From: a virus
DNA: 32,516 nucleotides
Strand: one strand, 5' to 3'
IMG/VR virus record: IMGVR_UViG_3300042114_000046
Coordinates: 1-32,516 of that record
The notes below the pieces were generated by a model. It was not told where the DNA came from and searched no databases. It was given only the letters and a program-made list of their open reading frames with translations. Positions 6,258-14,513 of the stretch are shown here, piece by piece (the stretch's first letter is position 1; the number at the start of each line of letters is the position of its first letter). A program made the position numbers and the translations under genes.

Positions 6258-7406
6258 ATGAACATTATTGATAAATTATTTGGGAAACAGAACCCAAAAA
6301 GAGTCACATCTGAAATTATAGAGAGAAATAATTATCGAGTAAGGGAAACAATATCATCTTGGCAAAATGCAGTAACTCAGGCTGAGTCTAAAGATTCTTA
6401 TATGAAACCCGATAGAAAAGCTTTGATAAGAATATATAATGACATTATATTGGATAATCATTTGGCTTCTGTAATTGAACTTAGAAAAGAAAAGGTTCTT
6501 GAGTATTCATTTTATCTACATAGAAATGATGTTATAGATGAAGAATCAACAAAGAAAATAAATTCTGAGTGGTTCTATAAAGTATTAGGATATATATTAG
6601 ATATTATTTTTTACGGTCATTCATTAGTTCAAGTTGAATCAGTTTATTTAAATAATATTACTCAAATATCTTTAGTAGATAGGGAAAATATTATACCTGA
6701 ATATGGTGAATTTATGAAAGATGTATATAATAATTTAGATGTTATATCGTATATTGAACCTAAAATGTATTCTTGGTTATTTGAGTTTTATTCAGATAGA
6801 AAAGACTTAGGCTTATTAAAATCTATTGTACCATTAGTATTATGGAAACGGTCAGCAATGTCAGCTTGGGCAGAATATACAGAAGTGTTTGGCATGCCTA
6901 TTAGAATTGCTACAACTACATCTGCAGATACACAAGATAGAAAAAGATTAGCAGATTTTGTAAAGAATATCGGTAAATCAGCTTGGGCGGTGTTGGACCG
7001 AGAAGAAAAAATAGATTTTATAGAAAATAAGAAAACCGATTCATATAATGTATATGATAGATTGATAGAACTTGTAAATAAAGAAATATCAAAAGCTGTA
7101 TTAGGAGTTACAATGTTAAATGAAGATGGTTCAAGTAGAAGTCAAAGCGAAGTACATTCTGAACAGTCAGAAATTAAAACCAGAAGTGATTTAAGAAATA
7201 TAGAATTTATTATCAAAGATAAACTTATACCAAAATTAGTAGGTTTAGGTGTATTGCCAGAAGGTTTAGAATTTAAATTTGATATAAGTGAAGTGTCAAG
7301 TCCAAGTGAACAAATACTTATTGATAAGGAATTGGGTCTTATGTATCCTCTATCTAAAGAATATTTAAAAGAAAGATATTCAGTTGAATTTGAAAATATA
7401 TCTTAA
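6258..7406 (+). CDS. Portal protein, Mu gp29-like (DUF935 family)
   Basis: This is the dodecameric ring at the head vertex through which DNA passes. Family features include DNHLASVIELRKEKVL (about 70-85), the WKRSAMSAWAEYTEVFGMP segment (about 194-212) and GVTMLNEDGSSRSQSEVHSE (about 281-300), all typical of DUF935 portals. The last residues (YPLSKEYLKERYSV) also match the family, after which the protein stops early. A further 28 codons (7405-7488) are open in the +1 frame and would extend it with an acidic tail, so a C-terminal frameshift or indel is possible. Confidence 0.85.
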   Translation: MNIIDKLFGKQNPKRVTSEIIERNNYRVRETISSWQNAVTQAESKDSYMKPDRKALIRIYNDIILDNHLASVIELRKEKVLEYSFYLHRNDVIDEESTKKINSEWFYKVLGYILDIIFYGHSLVQVESVYLNNITQISLVDRENIIPEYGEFMKDVYNNLDVISYIEPKMYSWLFEFYSDRKDLGLLKSIVPLVLWKRSAMSAWAEYTEVFGMPIRIATTTSADTQDRKRLADFVKNIGKSAWAVLDREEKIDFIENKKTDSYNVYDRLIELVNKEISKAVLGVTMLNEDGSSRSQSEVHSEQSEIKTRSDLRNIEFIIKDKLIPKLVGLGVLPEGLEFKFDISEVSSPSEQILIDKELGLMYPLSKEYLKERYSVEFENIS

Positions 7407-7477
7407 TGAAGAAACGATACCTGATAACTTATATAAAGATATTGAAGAATATTTTATAAATAATAATATTAATTTCA

Positions 7478-7843
7478 ATGATACAAATTAAAGTTAATAC
7501 TAATAAATTTGAAAAAGATATAGCTAAATATTTAAAAGAATTGGAAAAGTTACCAATACAATTAGCTAAAGATATGTACGATGAATCTATAGATACTTTT
7601 ACCAATAATAATTGGGAATTAAAAGTAGATGGTAGTCCTGCAACTTTAATAGATACAGGTAGAATGAAAAGAAGTATAAAAAGTTCTTATGATACAGATT
7701 CTTCAACAGTATATAGTAATGCACTTTATTCAGGATATCATCAATATGGTACAGCAGTTTTACCTGTTAGAAAATTTATCATAGAAGATGAAGAAATTAT
7801 AAAAGTTTTAGTAGAAAATTTAATCAATAAAATATTTATATAA
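7478..7843 (+). CDS. Virion morphogenesis protein, Mu gpG-like
   Basis: This 121-residue protein matches the tail-completion/virion morphogenesis family that includes Mu gpG (and is similar in style to HK97 gp10). Diagnostic pieces are LIDTGRMKRSIKSS (about 66-79), YSNALYSGYHQYGTAVLPVRKFI (about 86-108), with the His-Gln-x-Gly-Thr and Pro-x-Arg signatures. These proteins act at the head-tail interface or in tail completion. It follows the portal after an atypical 71-base gap and ends one base before the next small gene. Confidence 0.75.
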   Translation: MIQIKVNTNKFEKDIAKYLKELEKLPIQLAKDMYDESIDTFTNNNWELKVDGSPATLIDTGRMKRSIKSSYDTDSSTVYSNALYSGYHQYGTAVLPVRKFIIEDEEIIKVLVENLINKIFI

Positions 7844-7844
7844 T

Positions 7845-8006
7845 ATGGATAAAGAACATTTAGATAAAATAAATTATCTACAAAGAAATACTATAAAGTC
7901 AGTAAGAAGTATATATGACAAAACACAAAGTAAAAGTATTTTAGAAATACTTAAAGATTTTATTATTTCATTACAAAGATTTAGAAAAAATATAACAAAA
8001 AAATAA
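7845..8006 (+). CDS. Small hypothetical protein (53 aa)
   Basis: ATG at 7845 directly follows the stop of the gpG-like gene (TATATAATATGG) and the frame is open for 53 codons, ending TAA at 8004-8006, five bases before the next ATG. The product is basic and helical-looking (many Lys and Arg, no membrane segment). The perfect tiling with its neighbours supports a real gene in the head-tail joining operon. Function unknown. Confidence 0.55.
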   Translation: MDKEHLDKINYLQRNTIKSVRSIYDKTQSKSILEILKDFIISLQRFRKNITKK

Positions 8007-8011
8007 ATATT

Positions 8012-8551
8012 ATGTTTAGTTACGTTTACAATTTTTTAAGATATATAATTGGTGATAGAATGCCAGATATAAAACATATTGACCTATTCAATAACCAATA
8101 TGATAACTTATCGGCAACTGATCCAATTCCATATCCATCAATTCTGATAAATATTATACCCAATACAGAATTTAAACAATATTCTAATAAACTGCAATCA
8201 TCTGAAATGACTGTAGAACTTTATCTTGGAACTGAGTTTGCTTCATCTTTAAGATCTAATGATAATAAAATAAGTCAGTCTTTAGAACACTTATCATTAG
8301 TTGATAGAGTATTTAAACATCTTGAAGGTTCTTCTAATAATGATTTGCCTACAGATATGAAATCAAGTATTTATGAGATTGGTACTTTACATAGAAAAAC
8401 AGTTGAATTTTTAAATAATTATACAACAATAAAAGTTACTAAAACATCTTTTATATTTAGATTTGCTGATGCTTCTGCATATCCGATATATACAGAAACA
8501 AATTTAACAGATATAGATGTGCAAGGTGAATACTTTTTAATTCTTCATTAA
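8012..8551 (+). CDS. Putative tail terminator / neck protein
   Basis: This 179-residue protein sits between the gpG-like protein and the capsid protease. Its sequence pattern (an N-terminal helix, YPSILINIIP, a beta strand SEMTVELYLGTEF, a helical region with SLVDRVFKHLEG, and a final beta pair TKTSFIFRFADA) resembles tail-terminator or minor neck proteins that measure variable-length tails in Mu-type clusters. No specific family motif is recognised, so the role is inferred from position and predicted alpha/beta layout. Confidence 0.4.
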   Translation: MFSYVYNFLRYIIGDRMPDIKHIDLFNNQYDNLSATDPIPYPSILINIIPNTEFKQYSNKLQSSEMTVELYLGTEFASSLRSNDNKISQSLEHLSLVDRVFKHLEGSSNNDLPTDMKSSIYEIGTLHRKTVEFLNNYTTIKVTKTSFIFRFADASAYPIYTETNLTDIDVQGEYFLILH

Positions 8552-8569
8552 TAATTCACTATTTTTTAC

Positions 8570-8588
8570 AAAAGTATATATAATATAA
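8570..8588 (+). promoter_or_regulatory. Phage promoter-like motif upstream of protease/capsid genes
   Basis: CAAAAGTATATATAATATA matches the motif upstream of the small terminase and lies 24 bases before the ATG of the protease-scaffold gene, after a 61-base intergenic gap. It would give extra transcription of the highly expressed capsid genes. Confidence 0.5.
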
Positions 8589-8612
8589 TGGAAAAAATAA
8601 TAAAACTATAAT

Positions 8613-9860
8613 ATGGCTTATCGTTACACACTTAGTTCAGATGACAAAAATGCTTATGGATATACCGTTTTAACAACAGGAATAGATTTATCAGAATTTA
8701 ATGAAAATCCTGTAATGTTATATAATCACGATATAAACAAAGTATTAGGTAGATGGACAGATATAAAGAAAGAAGAAGATGAAGATGGAAAATATGAATT
8801 GACTGCAACAGCTCAATTTGATGATGATGATTTTTCCAAAGAGATAGAAAAAAAGATAGCAAGGGATTATATAATTGGTGTGTCCGTAGGAGCGATTTTA
8901 TTAGATGCTTATGTAAATGCTGATGAAGAATTAATTGTTACCAAAGCATTATTAAAAGAATGTTCTATAACAGCTTTACCTGCTAATAAAAAAGCAAAAG
9001 TAAAGAAAGAAGCATCTTTAAATTTATCAGAAATGTCTGTAGAACTATCTTATAATGGAGAAAAAGATATTAATAAAATAAAAGAATATTTTATGAACAA
9101 AGATATAGAATTGACCACTTTCAATAACCATCCTGATGTATTAAAAAATATCATAGAGGAAACTAAAGTTGAAGAAGTGGTAATTGAAGAAAAACAAGAA
9201 GAAATTGCAAATCCTATTGAAGAAAAGATAGAACAAATAATTGAAGAATCTATCATAGTTGAAGAAATAGTTGAAGAAGTTAAACCAAAGTCTAAAAGAT
9301 CCAAAAAGGTAGACGAGTTACAATTATCAGAAACACTATTAAGAAATCTTAATTTAACTATAAATGAAGATGAATATATTGACTCTAAGATTATATTAAC
9401 AATTCAAGATTTGCAAGTAGCTTCTAATAAAATTATAAATGATTTTCCTGAGTATATAGAATTATCTATAAAACTTGTTGAAAAAGATAATCAATTAGAA
9501 AACTTAAAAAAAGAATTAGAAGAGATTAAATTATCTTTAAAAACTAATGAAGTATCTAATATTGTTGAATTAGCTATAACAGAAGGTAAAATTAAGTCTG
9601 AACATAAGGATTTAATTATCGAATTAGCACAAAATAATATTGATACAGTTAAAAAACTAATTGATTCTATTAATGTGGTTAAACAACCCGATATTAAATT
9701 AACAGATTCAATTAAAAAAGATATCGCTACATCTGTAAATAAAGATTGGAAATGGTATCAAAAAAATGATCCTAATGGATTAAAACAATTAAAATTAAAC
9801 AATTCTGCCATGTTCAATAAATTATATTTTAACGAATATAAAATTGAATATAAAGGATAA
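8613..9860 (+). CDS. Prohead protease fused to scaffold domain
   Basis: This 415-residue protein likely processes and scaffolds the procapsid. The N-terminal ~130 residues look like a herpesvirus/HK97-type assembly protease: NPVMLYNHD with His39, IIGVSVGA with Ser91, and LKECSITALPANK around Glu116. A highly acidic segment (about 180-230) leads to a Lys/Arg patch. A coiled-coil-like helix follows (about 280-320, with LEKKELEEIKLSL-type heptads near ENLKKELEEIK), and the C-terminal part resembles a scaffold with a basic end. Protease-scaffold fusions directly upstream of the major capsid gene are a standard arrangement, and the capsid gene follows here after 26 bases. Confidence 0.8.
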   Translation: MAYRYTLSSDDKNAYGYTVLTTGIDLSEFNENPVMLYNHDINKVLGRWTDIKKEEDEDGKYELTATAQFDDDDFSKEIEKKIARDYIIGVSVGAILLDAYVNADEELIVTKALLKECSITALPANKKAKVKKEASLNLSEMSVELSYNGEKDINKIKEYFMNKDIELTTFNNHPDVLKNIIEETKVEEVVIEEKQEEIANPIEEKIEQIIEESIIVEEIVEEVKPKSKRSKKVDELQLSETLLRNLNLTINEDEYIDSKIILTIQDLQVASNKIINDFPEYIELSIKLVEKDNQLENLKKELEEIKLSLKTNEVSNIVELAITEGKIKSEHKDLIIELAQNNIDTVKKLIDSINVVKQPDIKLTDSIKKDIATSVNKDWKWYQKNDPNGLKQLKLNNSAMFNKLYFNEYKIEYKG

Positions 9861-9886
9861 ACAATAAAAAATAAAAAATAAATAAT

Positions 9887-10801
9887 ATGGCTTTAAATAA
9901 AGAAATTTGGTTACAAACAATTGAAGAACAATTGTTTCCAAACAATGAATTTTATAGAAATGCAATGAATGATAGTGCTTTCATTGAAAATTTAACTGTA
10001 CATTTACCACAAGCAGGTGCAATGCCAGCAGTAGTAAAAAATAGAAGTTCTTTTCCTGCTTCTGCAAGTCAGAGAACTGATACCGAATTAAAATACTTTA
10101 TGGATGAGTATACAACTGACCCTATGTATGTAACAGATGTTGAATCTGCTGAATTTTCTTATGATAAGAGAATGAGTATAATGAGAGCAATGTTAGACAC
10201 ATTGAATACTACTGTTGCTGATTGGATTGCTTATAATTGGGCAGCTACTTTAGGAACTAATATTATAGAAACTACTGGTGTATCAAGAAATGCTTATCAT
10301 CCAAATCAAACTTCAACTCGTTTGAAATTAACTTTTGCTGATATTTTAAGAGCTTCTTCTATATTGAATGCTCAGAATGTTCCAATGGAAAATAGAAAAA
10401 TGTTAGTTGATGCTTATCTTTATCAAGATCTTTTAGCAATGTCTGAATTTAAAGATGTTTACACTTTACAATCAGGTATTTTAACTAATGGTTCAATTGG
10501 TAGAGTAGGTGGATTTGACGTATTTATGAGAAGTAGAGGTATTGCTTATGAACCTGGACCAACAGCAGTTGCTTTAGATCCAACTGAAGTAATCACAACT
10601 AATACCAATTTAGGTATTTTATGTTGGCATCCTAACTTTGTTAGATTCGCATTAGGTTCAAGAGTTAACTCTGGTATTAAAATATTCAGTCAAGGTGAAA
10701 ATCCTTTATATTATGCTGACGTATTTTCAGCACTGGTAAGAACAGGATCCAGCAAAGCAAGAACATCTGAAACTGGTATCGTTTCTATTATAGAAGGATA
10801 A
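9887..10801 (+). CDS. Major capsid protein
   Basis: This 304-residue protein forms the head shell. Evidence is its position right after the protease-scaffold, its size, its GC-richer and less biased codon use (highly expressed gene), and its fold-like layout. The layout runs from an N-terminal arm (EQLFPNNEFYRNAMND) through a beta region (HLPQAGAMPAVVKN) and a long helix region (MRAMLDTLNTTVADWIAYNW) to C-terminal strands (GGFDVFMRSRG; LGILCWHPNFVRFALGS). It resembles capsid proteins of Bacteroidota Mu-like phages. An HK97 fold is expected but not directly provable from sequence here. A hairpin (10827-10848) follows, as often seen after capsid genes. Confidence 0.8.
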   Translation: MALNKEIWLQTIEEQLFPNNEFYRNAMNDSAFIENLTVHLPQAGAMPAVVKNRSSFPASASQRTDTELKYFMDEYTTDPMYVTDVESAEFSYDKRMSIMRAMLDTLNTTVADWIAYNWAATLGTNIIETTGVSRNAYHPNQTSTRLKLTFADILRASSILNAQNVPMENRKMLVDAYLYQDLLAMSEFKDVYTLQSGILTNGSIGRVGGFDVFMRSRGIAYEPGPTAVALDPTEVITTNTNLGILCWHPNFVRFALGSRVNSGIKIFSQGENPLYYADVFSALVRTGSSKARTSETGIVSIIEG

Positions 10802-10826
10802 TTAGTAAAAAAAATATAAATTAATA

Positions 10827-10853
10827 AAGGGAGAGTAATATCTCCCTTGTTTT
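10827..10853 (+). terminator. Hairpin after capsid gene, possible partial terminator
   Basis: AAGGGAGA (10827-10834) pairs perfectly with TCTCCCTT (10841-10848) around a six-base loop, followed by GTTTT. The short, interrupted T-tract suggests partial termination or an mRNA 3'-end stabiliser, which would raise capsid mRNA relative to tail mRNA. Confidence 0.6.
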
Positions 10854-10884
10854 AAATTAAATAATAAAATAAAAATATAAAATT

Positions 10885-12114
10885 ATGGCATTAAATGATG
10901 TTATTTTCATTAAAGGGCAAGGTGGCTTAGGTAGAACTGCTGGTGATACTGATTATGTTTCTGGTCTTTTAATATATGATGTAAAATTTTTAGACAATGC
11001 TTCTTTTACTACTAATGGTATCACTACTTTTACTTCAACAAATCGTATCATATCTTTTAATAGAATAGCCGATGTTGAAGCTACAGGTTTAACTGAAACT
11101 AATACATTAGTGAAAGAATATTGGTATCAAATAAAAGAATATTTTAGAGCAAATTCTACTGGAAAATTATTTGTAGGTCTTTATAATGATACAACTAAAA
11201 ATCTCGTTCCATCAAGTTTAACATTTGATGAAATTTACACGATGCAAGTATTTGCAGAAGGTGAAATTAGACAAATTGGTGTTTATAACACAAAAAATAC
11301 ATATTCTACTGGTGATGTTGAATTAATTCAAAGTGTTGCTGCTGAATGTGAAACTGATCACATGCCTTTATCTTGTGTATATGGTGCAAACTTTAATACT
11401 TCTGCTTTTGCAGATTTAACAACTTTAGATAGTTTAAGAACTTTATCTACTCCAAGTCCAAAAGTATCTGTAGTTTTACTACAAGATGGTGCTAATGTTG
11501 GTAAATCATTATTTACATCTGAAGGAAATTCTATACCTGCTATTGGAGCTTTACTTGGTGCAATTTCTGCATCTTTAGTAAATGAATCTATAGCTTGGGT
11601 ACAGAAATTTAATGTTGCTTTTGGTGGTGAATTAGAAACTATTGCTTTTGTTAATGGTGATTTATACACTTCATTAACTAAAACAGAATTAAATGATATT
11701 AATAGTTTAGGATATATATTTGGAGTAAAACATATTGGTATTGCAGGTACATATTTTAATGATAATTATACTGCTGGTACAATTCTATCAGACTATGCTT
11801 ATATTAGTGAAGTTAGAACAATTGATAAAGCTATAAGAAAAGTAAGAACTGCTTTGTTACCTCAATTAAATAGACCTATTAAAGTAAAATCTAATGGTAC
11901 TATTGAAGGAACTACAATAGCATTTTTAAGAAATGTTGCTGTTAAACCAGTTGATTTAATGATTGGTGCTGGAGAATTAAGTGCAGGTGATGTATTTATT
12001 GATCCAAATCAAAATATATTAATTAATTCTAAATTAGAAGTTACTATTCAGTTAATACCTTATGGTACAGCAAGAACAATTGAAGTTACAATAGGTTTCA
12101 CAACTAACTTATAA
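10885..12114 (+). CDS. Contractile tail sheath protein (DUF2586 type)
   Basis: This protein forms the outer contractile sheath. The N-terminus MALNDVIFIKGQGGLGRTAGDTDYVSG follows the DUF2586 sheath family pattern of Bacteroidota Mu-like phages. The C-terminal part (VRTALLPQLNRPIKVKSNGTI, then a final beta strand region) fits the conserved sheath core that interlocks subunits. At 409 residues it is compact. Its presence defines the virion as contractile-tailed. It lies downstream of the capsid gene and upstream of two tail tube genes, the usual order. Confidence 0.8.
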   Translation: MALNDVIFIKGQGGLGRTAGDTDYVSGLLIYDVKFLDNASFTTNGITTFTSTNRIISFNRIADVEATGLTETNTLVKEYWYQIKEYFRANSTGKLFVGLYNDTTKNLVPSSLTFDEIYTMQVFAEGEIRQIGVYNTKNTYSTGDVELIQSVAAECETDHMPLSCVYGANFNTSAFADLTTLDSLRTLSTPSPKVSVVLLQDGANVGKSLFTSEGNSIPAIGALLGAISASLVNESIAWVQKFNVAFGGELETIAFVNGDLYTSLTKTELNDINSLGYIFGVKHIGIAGTYFNDNYTAGTILSDYAYISEVRTIDKAIRKVRTALLPQLNRPIKVKSNGTIEGTTIAFLRNVAVKPVDLMIGAGELSAGDVFIDPNQNILINSKLEVTIQLIPYGTARTIEVTIGFTTNL

Positions 12115-12138
12115 TTAATAAAAATAAAAATAAAAATT

Positions 12139-12528
12139 ATGGCAGTACTAACTAAATATACAATGAGACAGGGGGAATCGAAAGCAATGGAGATTCCTGT
12201 TGTTGATGAAAATGGTGTTGCAATAGATATATCAACACCAAATGTAACAAATATTATAGTTACATTATCAAATAATACAAGTGTAATAGCAAAATATTCT
12301 TTGAATTCAATGGGTTTAGGATGGGGTACTTTACTTGCAGATTCTAATATAGTAACTATATTAGCAACAAGAGAACAAACTTCTCTATGGGAAACTGGTT
12401 ATGTAAAAGCAACTGTAACGGTAGAATTTACAGATTTAACATTAACTTATTTAGTTGATGATTTTGAAAATACTACATTTTTACAGATTTATCCATCTAT
12501 AAATGCACAATATACTTTAATACATTAA
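12139..12528 (+). CDS. Beta-rich tail protein (BppU-N-like pattern)
   Basis: This is a 129-residue protein between sheath and tube genes. The pattern (MRQGESKAMEIPVVDENG, strands with alternating hydrophobics, and LATREQTSLWETGYVKATVTV) resembles small phage beta-sandwich domains such as the N-terminal domain of BppU-type appendage proteins. A structural or assembly role in the tail is likely from context. The assignment is weak. Confidence 0.45.
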   Translation: MAVLTKYTMRQGESKAMEIPVVDENGVAIDISTPNVTNIIVTLSNNTSVIAKYSLNSMGLGWGTLLADSNIVTILATREQTSLWETGYVKATVTVEFTDLTLTYLVDDFENTTFLQIYPSINAQYTLIH

Positions 12529-12548
12529 AAATAAAAATATAAAATACT

Positions 12549-13025
12549 ATGATATTAGATAATAATACAGAAATTAATGGAATTGCTTATGATTGGGCTT
12601 CTATCACTTTAAAATGGGTTGCTGGTACTACTGGTGTTGGTGATCAAATTACAGGAGTTGATGGTGCTACACTAATTGGTGTTTCAAAAATTGCTTATGG
12701 TGAAACTAGAGATTTTCAACATAATTATGGATATGGTTCTTATCCTATTTCAAAAGGACAAGGAAATATTACAGTTGAAGCAAGTATGACTATTAATATG
12801 CAAGAATATCTTAAACTTTTGGCTTTTGCTACAAATGGTAAAATTCAGAATTTAGGTTATTTTGACGTTCAAGTTTCTTATGCTCCTGGAACAGGTGATA
12901 CTCCAACACAAACTCACCTTATTCAATCTTGTTCATTAAGTTCCAGCTTCTTTGAAGTATCTCAGAATGATATGAATATGGAAGTTGAAGTAGATTTACA
13001 TCCTTTGAATATAAAATATAACTAA
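12549..13025 (+). CDS. Tail tube protein, first copy
   Basis: This 158-residue beta-rich protein probably forms the inner tail tube. It starts with an NGIAYDWASITLKW strand pair, followed by KIAYGETRDFQHNYGYGSYPISKGQG and a C-terminal SQNDMNMEVEVDLHPLNIKY segment. That arrangement resembles tube proteins of contractile systems. The next gene is a clear paralogue (same NGVAYDWGTI opening and the same SQGDMDIKYQFNL ending). Position directly after the sheath region and before the chaperone and tape measure fits. Confidence 0.7.
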   Translation: MILDNNTEINGIAYDWASITLKWVAGTTGVGDQITGVDGATLIGVSKIAYGETRDFQHNYGYGSYPISKGQGNITVEASMTINMQEYLKLLAFATNGKIQNLGYFDVQVSYAPGTGDTPTQTHLIQSCSLSSSFFEVSQNDMNMEVEVDLHPLNIKYN

Positions 13026-13027
13026 TA

Positions 13028-13567
13028 ATGACATTAGGAAATAATAATATATTATTAAATGGAGTTGCTTATGACTGGGGCACAATTATTCTATTAATAG
13101 AAGGTGTTCCCGTTGTAGGCATTTCAAGTATATCATTTAATGAAACAATGAATAGTCAAAACTTATTTGGAACAGGATTATATCCTATCCATGCAGGTTT
13201 TGGTAAAATAAATTCATCAGCTTCAATAACATTAAATGCAGATGAAATATTTGCATTACAGAATGTTGCTGTAAATGGTATATTACAAAATATTCCACCA
13301 TTCGATATTATTATAACTTATATGATGGAAGAATTGAATTTTTTCGATTCAAATGCTAAATTACCAAGAACTATTATATTAAAGAATTGTAGATTTACAA
13401 ATGTTGGGATGGATATTAGTCAAGGTGATATGGATATAAAATATCAATTTAATTTATCTATCAGTCATATAATATGGAAACCAATAACTCAAGATAATTT
13501 GATTAAATATGGAGGATTAGTTTTAGATACAATATCTGAATTGGTTGGAAAGAAAAGAAATAAATAA
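13028..13567 (+). CDS. Tail tube protein, second copy (paralogue)
   Basis: This 179-residue paralogue of the preceding tube gene starts two bases after it. Shared landmarks in order are LNGVAYDWGTI, VGISSISFNETMNSQNLFGTGLYPIHAGFGK, a helix-like DEIFALQNVAVNG and DISQGDMDIKYQFNLS. It carries about 25 extra C-terminal residues with a basic end (LVGKKRNK). It may form a special ring, such as a tube initiator or terminator, or co-assemble with the first copy. Confidence 0.65.
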   Translation: MTLGNNNILLNGVAYDWGTIILLIEGVPVVGISSISFNETMNSQNLFGTGLYPIHAGFGKINSSASITLNADEIFALQNVAVNGILQNIPPFDIIITYMMEELNFFDSNAKLPRTIILKNCRFTNVGMDISQGDMDIKYQFNLSISHIIWKPITQDNLIKYGGLVLDTISELVGKKRNK

Positions 13568-13578
13568 CAAATTAAAAT

Positions 13579-14145
13579 ATGAAAGAAGAAAGAAAAGAAA
13601 GAAAAGAAGTAATTCAATATGCTTCTTTAATAGAAAAATTTAAAAAAGAAAACATAGAATTTTATTCAATAGAAATAGAACCAGATTATGTATGTTTTCT
13701 TAAAAAAGCCGATAGAACTACCATTAAACAAGTTTTATCATTAGTACAAAAAGATAATATATCTGGCATGTATCTTTTATTCCAAAATACTTGGATAGGT
13801 GGAGATAAAGAAATAATGGAAGATTCTGAATTATTCTTATCTGCAATTTCTACAATTGGTGAAATATTTAAAAAATATGATGTAACATTTGAAAAAATAG
13901 ATAATAACTATAAATTTGTTATTGATAATAAAGAATGTATAATTAGAAAACCCAAAATAGCAGAGTTATCCAAATTATTTTCAACATTAGAAAAAGATCC
14001 TTTAGGAGCAAATGAATTATTATTAAATACTTGTTGGTTATCTGGAGATGAAGATATAAAAAAGAACGATGATTACTTTTTATCATTAAGTCCTATGTTA
14101 GAAAATATTTTAAATGTAAGAAATGCTACTTTAAAAAAAAACTAG
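13579..14145 (+). CDS. Tail assembly chaperone, short (G-like) product
   Basis: This 188-residue acidic protein lies between tube and tape measure, the fixed place of tail assembly chaperones. It contains two similar halves (DNISGMYLLFQNTWIGGDKEIMEDSELFLSA and PLGANELLLNTCWLSGDEDIKKNDDYFLSL), showing internal duplication of a small domain. The frame ends at TAG (14143-14145) just after a slippery A-run at 14133-14141. A -1 shift there would continue for 83 more codons to 14393, giving the longer G-T-type form. Confidence 0.75.
   Translation: MKEERKERKEVIQYASLIEKFKKENIEFYSIEIEPDYVCFLKKADRTTIKQVLSLVQKDNISGMYLLFQNTWIGGDKEIMEDSELFLSAISTIGEIFKKYDVTFEKIDNNYKFVIDNKECIIRKPKIAELSKLFSTLEKDPLGANELLLNTCWLSGDEDIKKNDDYFLSLSPMLENILNVRNATLKKN
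14133..14142 (+). promoter_or_regulatory. Programmed -1 frameshift site of tail chaperone
   Basis: Nine A residues followed by C sit two codons before the TAG stop. In the zero frame the final codons are TTA AAA AAA AAC, so both A-AAA-AAA and A-AAA-AAC slippery heptamers are present. Slipping back one base places the ribosome in an 83-codon open frame. Position at the 3' end of the tail chaperone gene is where most tailed phages have this switch. Confidence 0.75.
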
Positions 14146-14393
14146 ACGAATACACCATTCACAAAAACCCAAATAGAGACATCCTTCGAAAGACATTAGC
14201 TGCTCTCAGACGATACTTCAAAATAACCACAGAAGAAATTAATAATATGGATGACGATACTTGGGCTTTGCTGTACACAGAACTTCAGTGGATTCTTGAA
14301 CAAGAAAACCCACAACAGGATAAAATTTCCAAAGTAAATTATTCTAATCCTATTCAAAAAAGGAAAGATTACATTAATAAAATCTTGAAATAA
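14142..14393 (+). CDS. Tail assembly chaperone, frameshift (T-like) extension
   Basis: This -1 frame runs open from the slippery site to TAA at 14391-14393, adding 83 residues (LDEYTIHKNPNR... to ...YINKILK) to the chaperone. It has no ATG near its beginning and depends on the frameshift. It fills most of what would otherwise be a 368-base gap before the tape measure gene. Its content (NNMDDDTWALLYTELQWI) is protein-like. Codons are noticeably richer in C (ACC, CAC, GAC, ATC, TTC) than in surrounding genes, which is unexplained. Confidence 0.75.
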   Translation, partial: LDEYTIHKNPNRDILRKTLAALRRYFKITTEEINNMDDDTWALLYTELQWILEQENPQQDKISKVNYSNPIQKRKDYINKILK

Positions 14394-14498
14394 GATTTTA
14401 TGATTACATTAATAAAATCTTGAAATAAGATTTTATGATTACATTAATAAAATCTTGAAATAAGATTTTATGATTACATTAATAAAATCTTGAAATAA
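14367..14498 (+). repeat. 35-bp tandem repeat, each unit a perfect hairpin
   Basis: Three complete 35-bp units start at 14367, 14402 and 14437. A partial fourth starts at 14472. Each full unit contains ATAAAATCTT-GAAAT-AAGATTTTAT, a perfect 10-bp stem with a five-base loop. The first copy contains the end and stop codon of the chaperone extension, so the 3' end of that gene seems to have been amplified. Three successive hairpins could slow exonucleases, attenuate transcription into the tape measure gene, or simply be replication-slippage products. Confidence 0.85.
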
Positions 14499-14513
14499 AA
14501 TATTAAAACGATA

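Noticed and set aside
9050-9304. Antisense Ser/Ile-rich frame within the protease-scaffold gene
   Set aside because: It is the mirror of the Glu-rich acidic linker (GAA/TTC), a common artefact.
8613-12114. Non-phage contractile injection system or tailocin
   Set aside because: Terminase, portal, protease-scaffold and capsid genes are all present and appear intact, so this is a packaging-competent phage layout.
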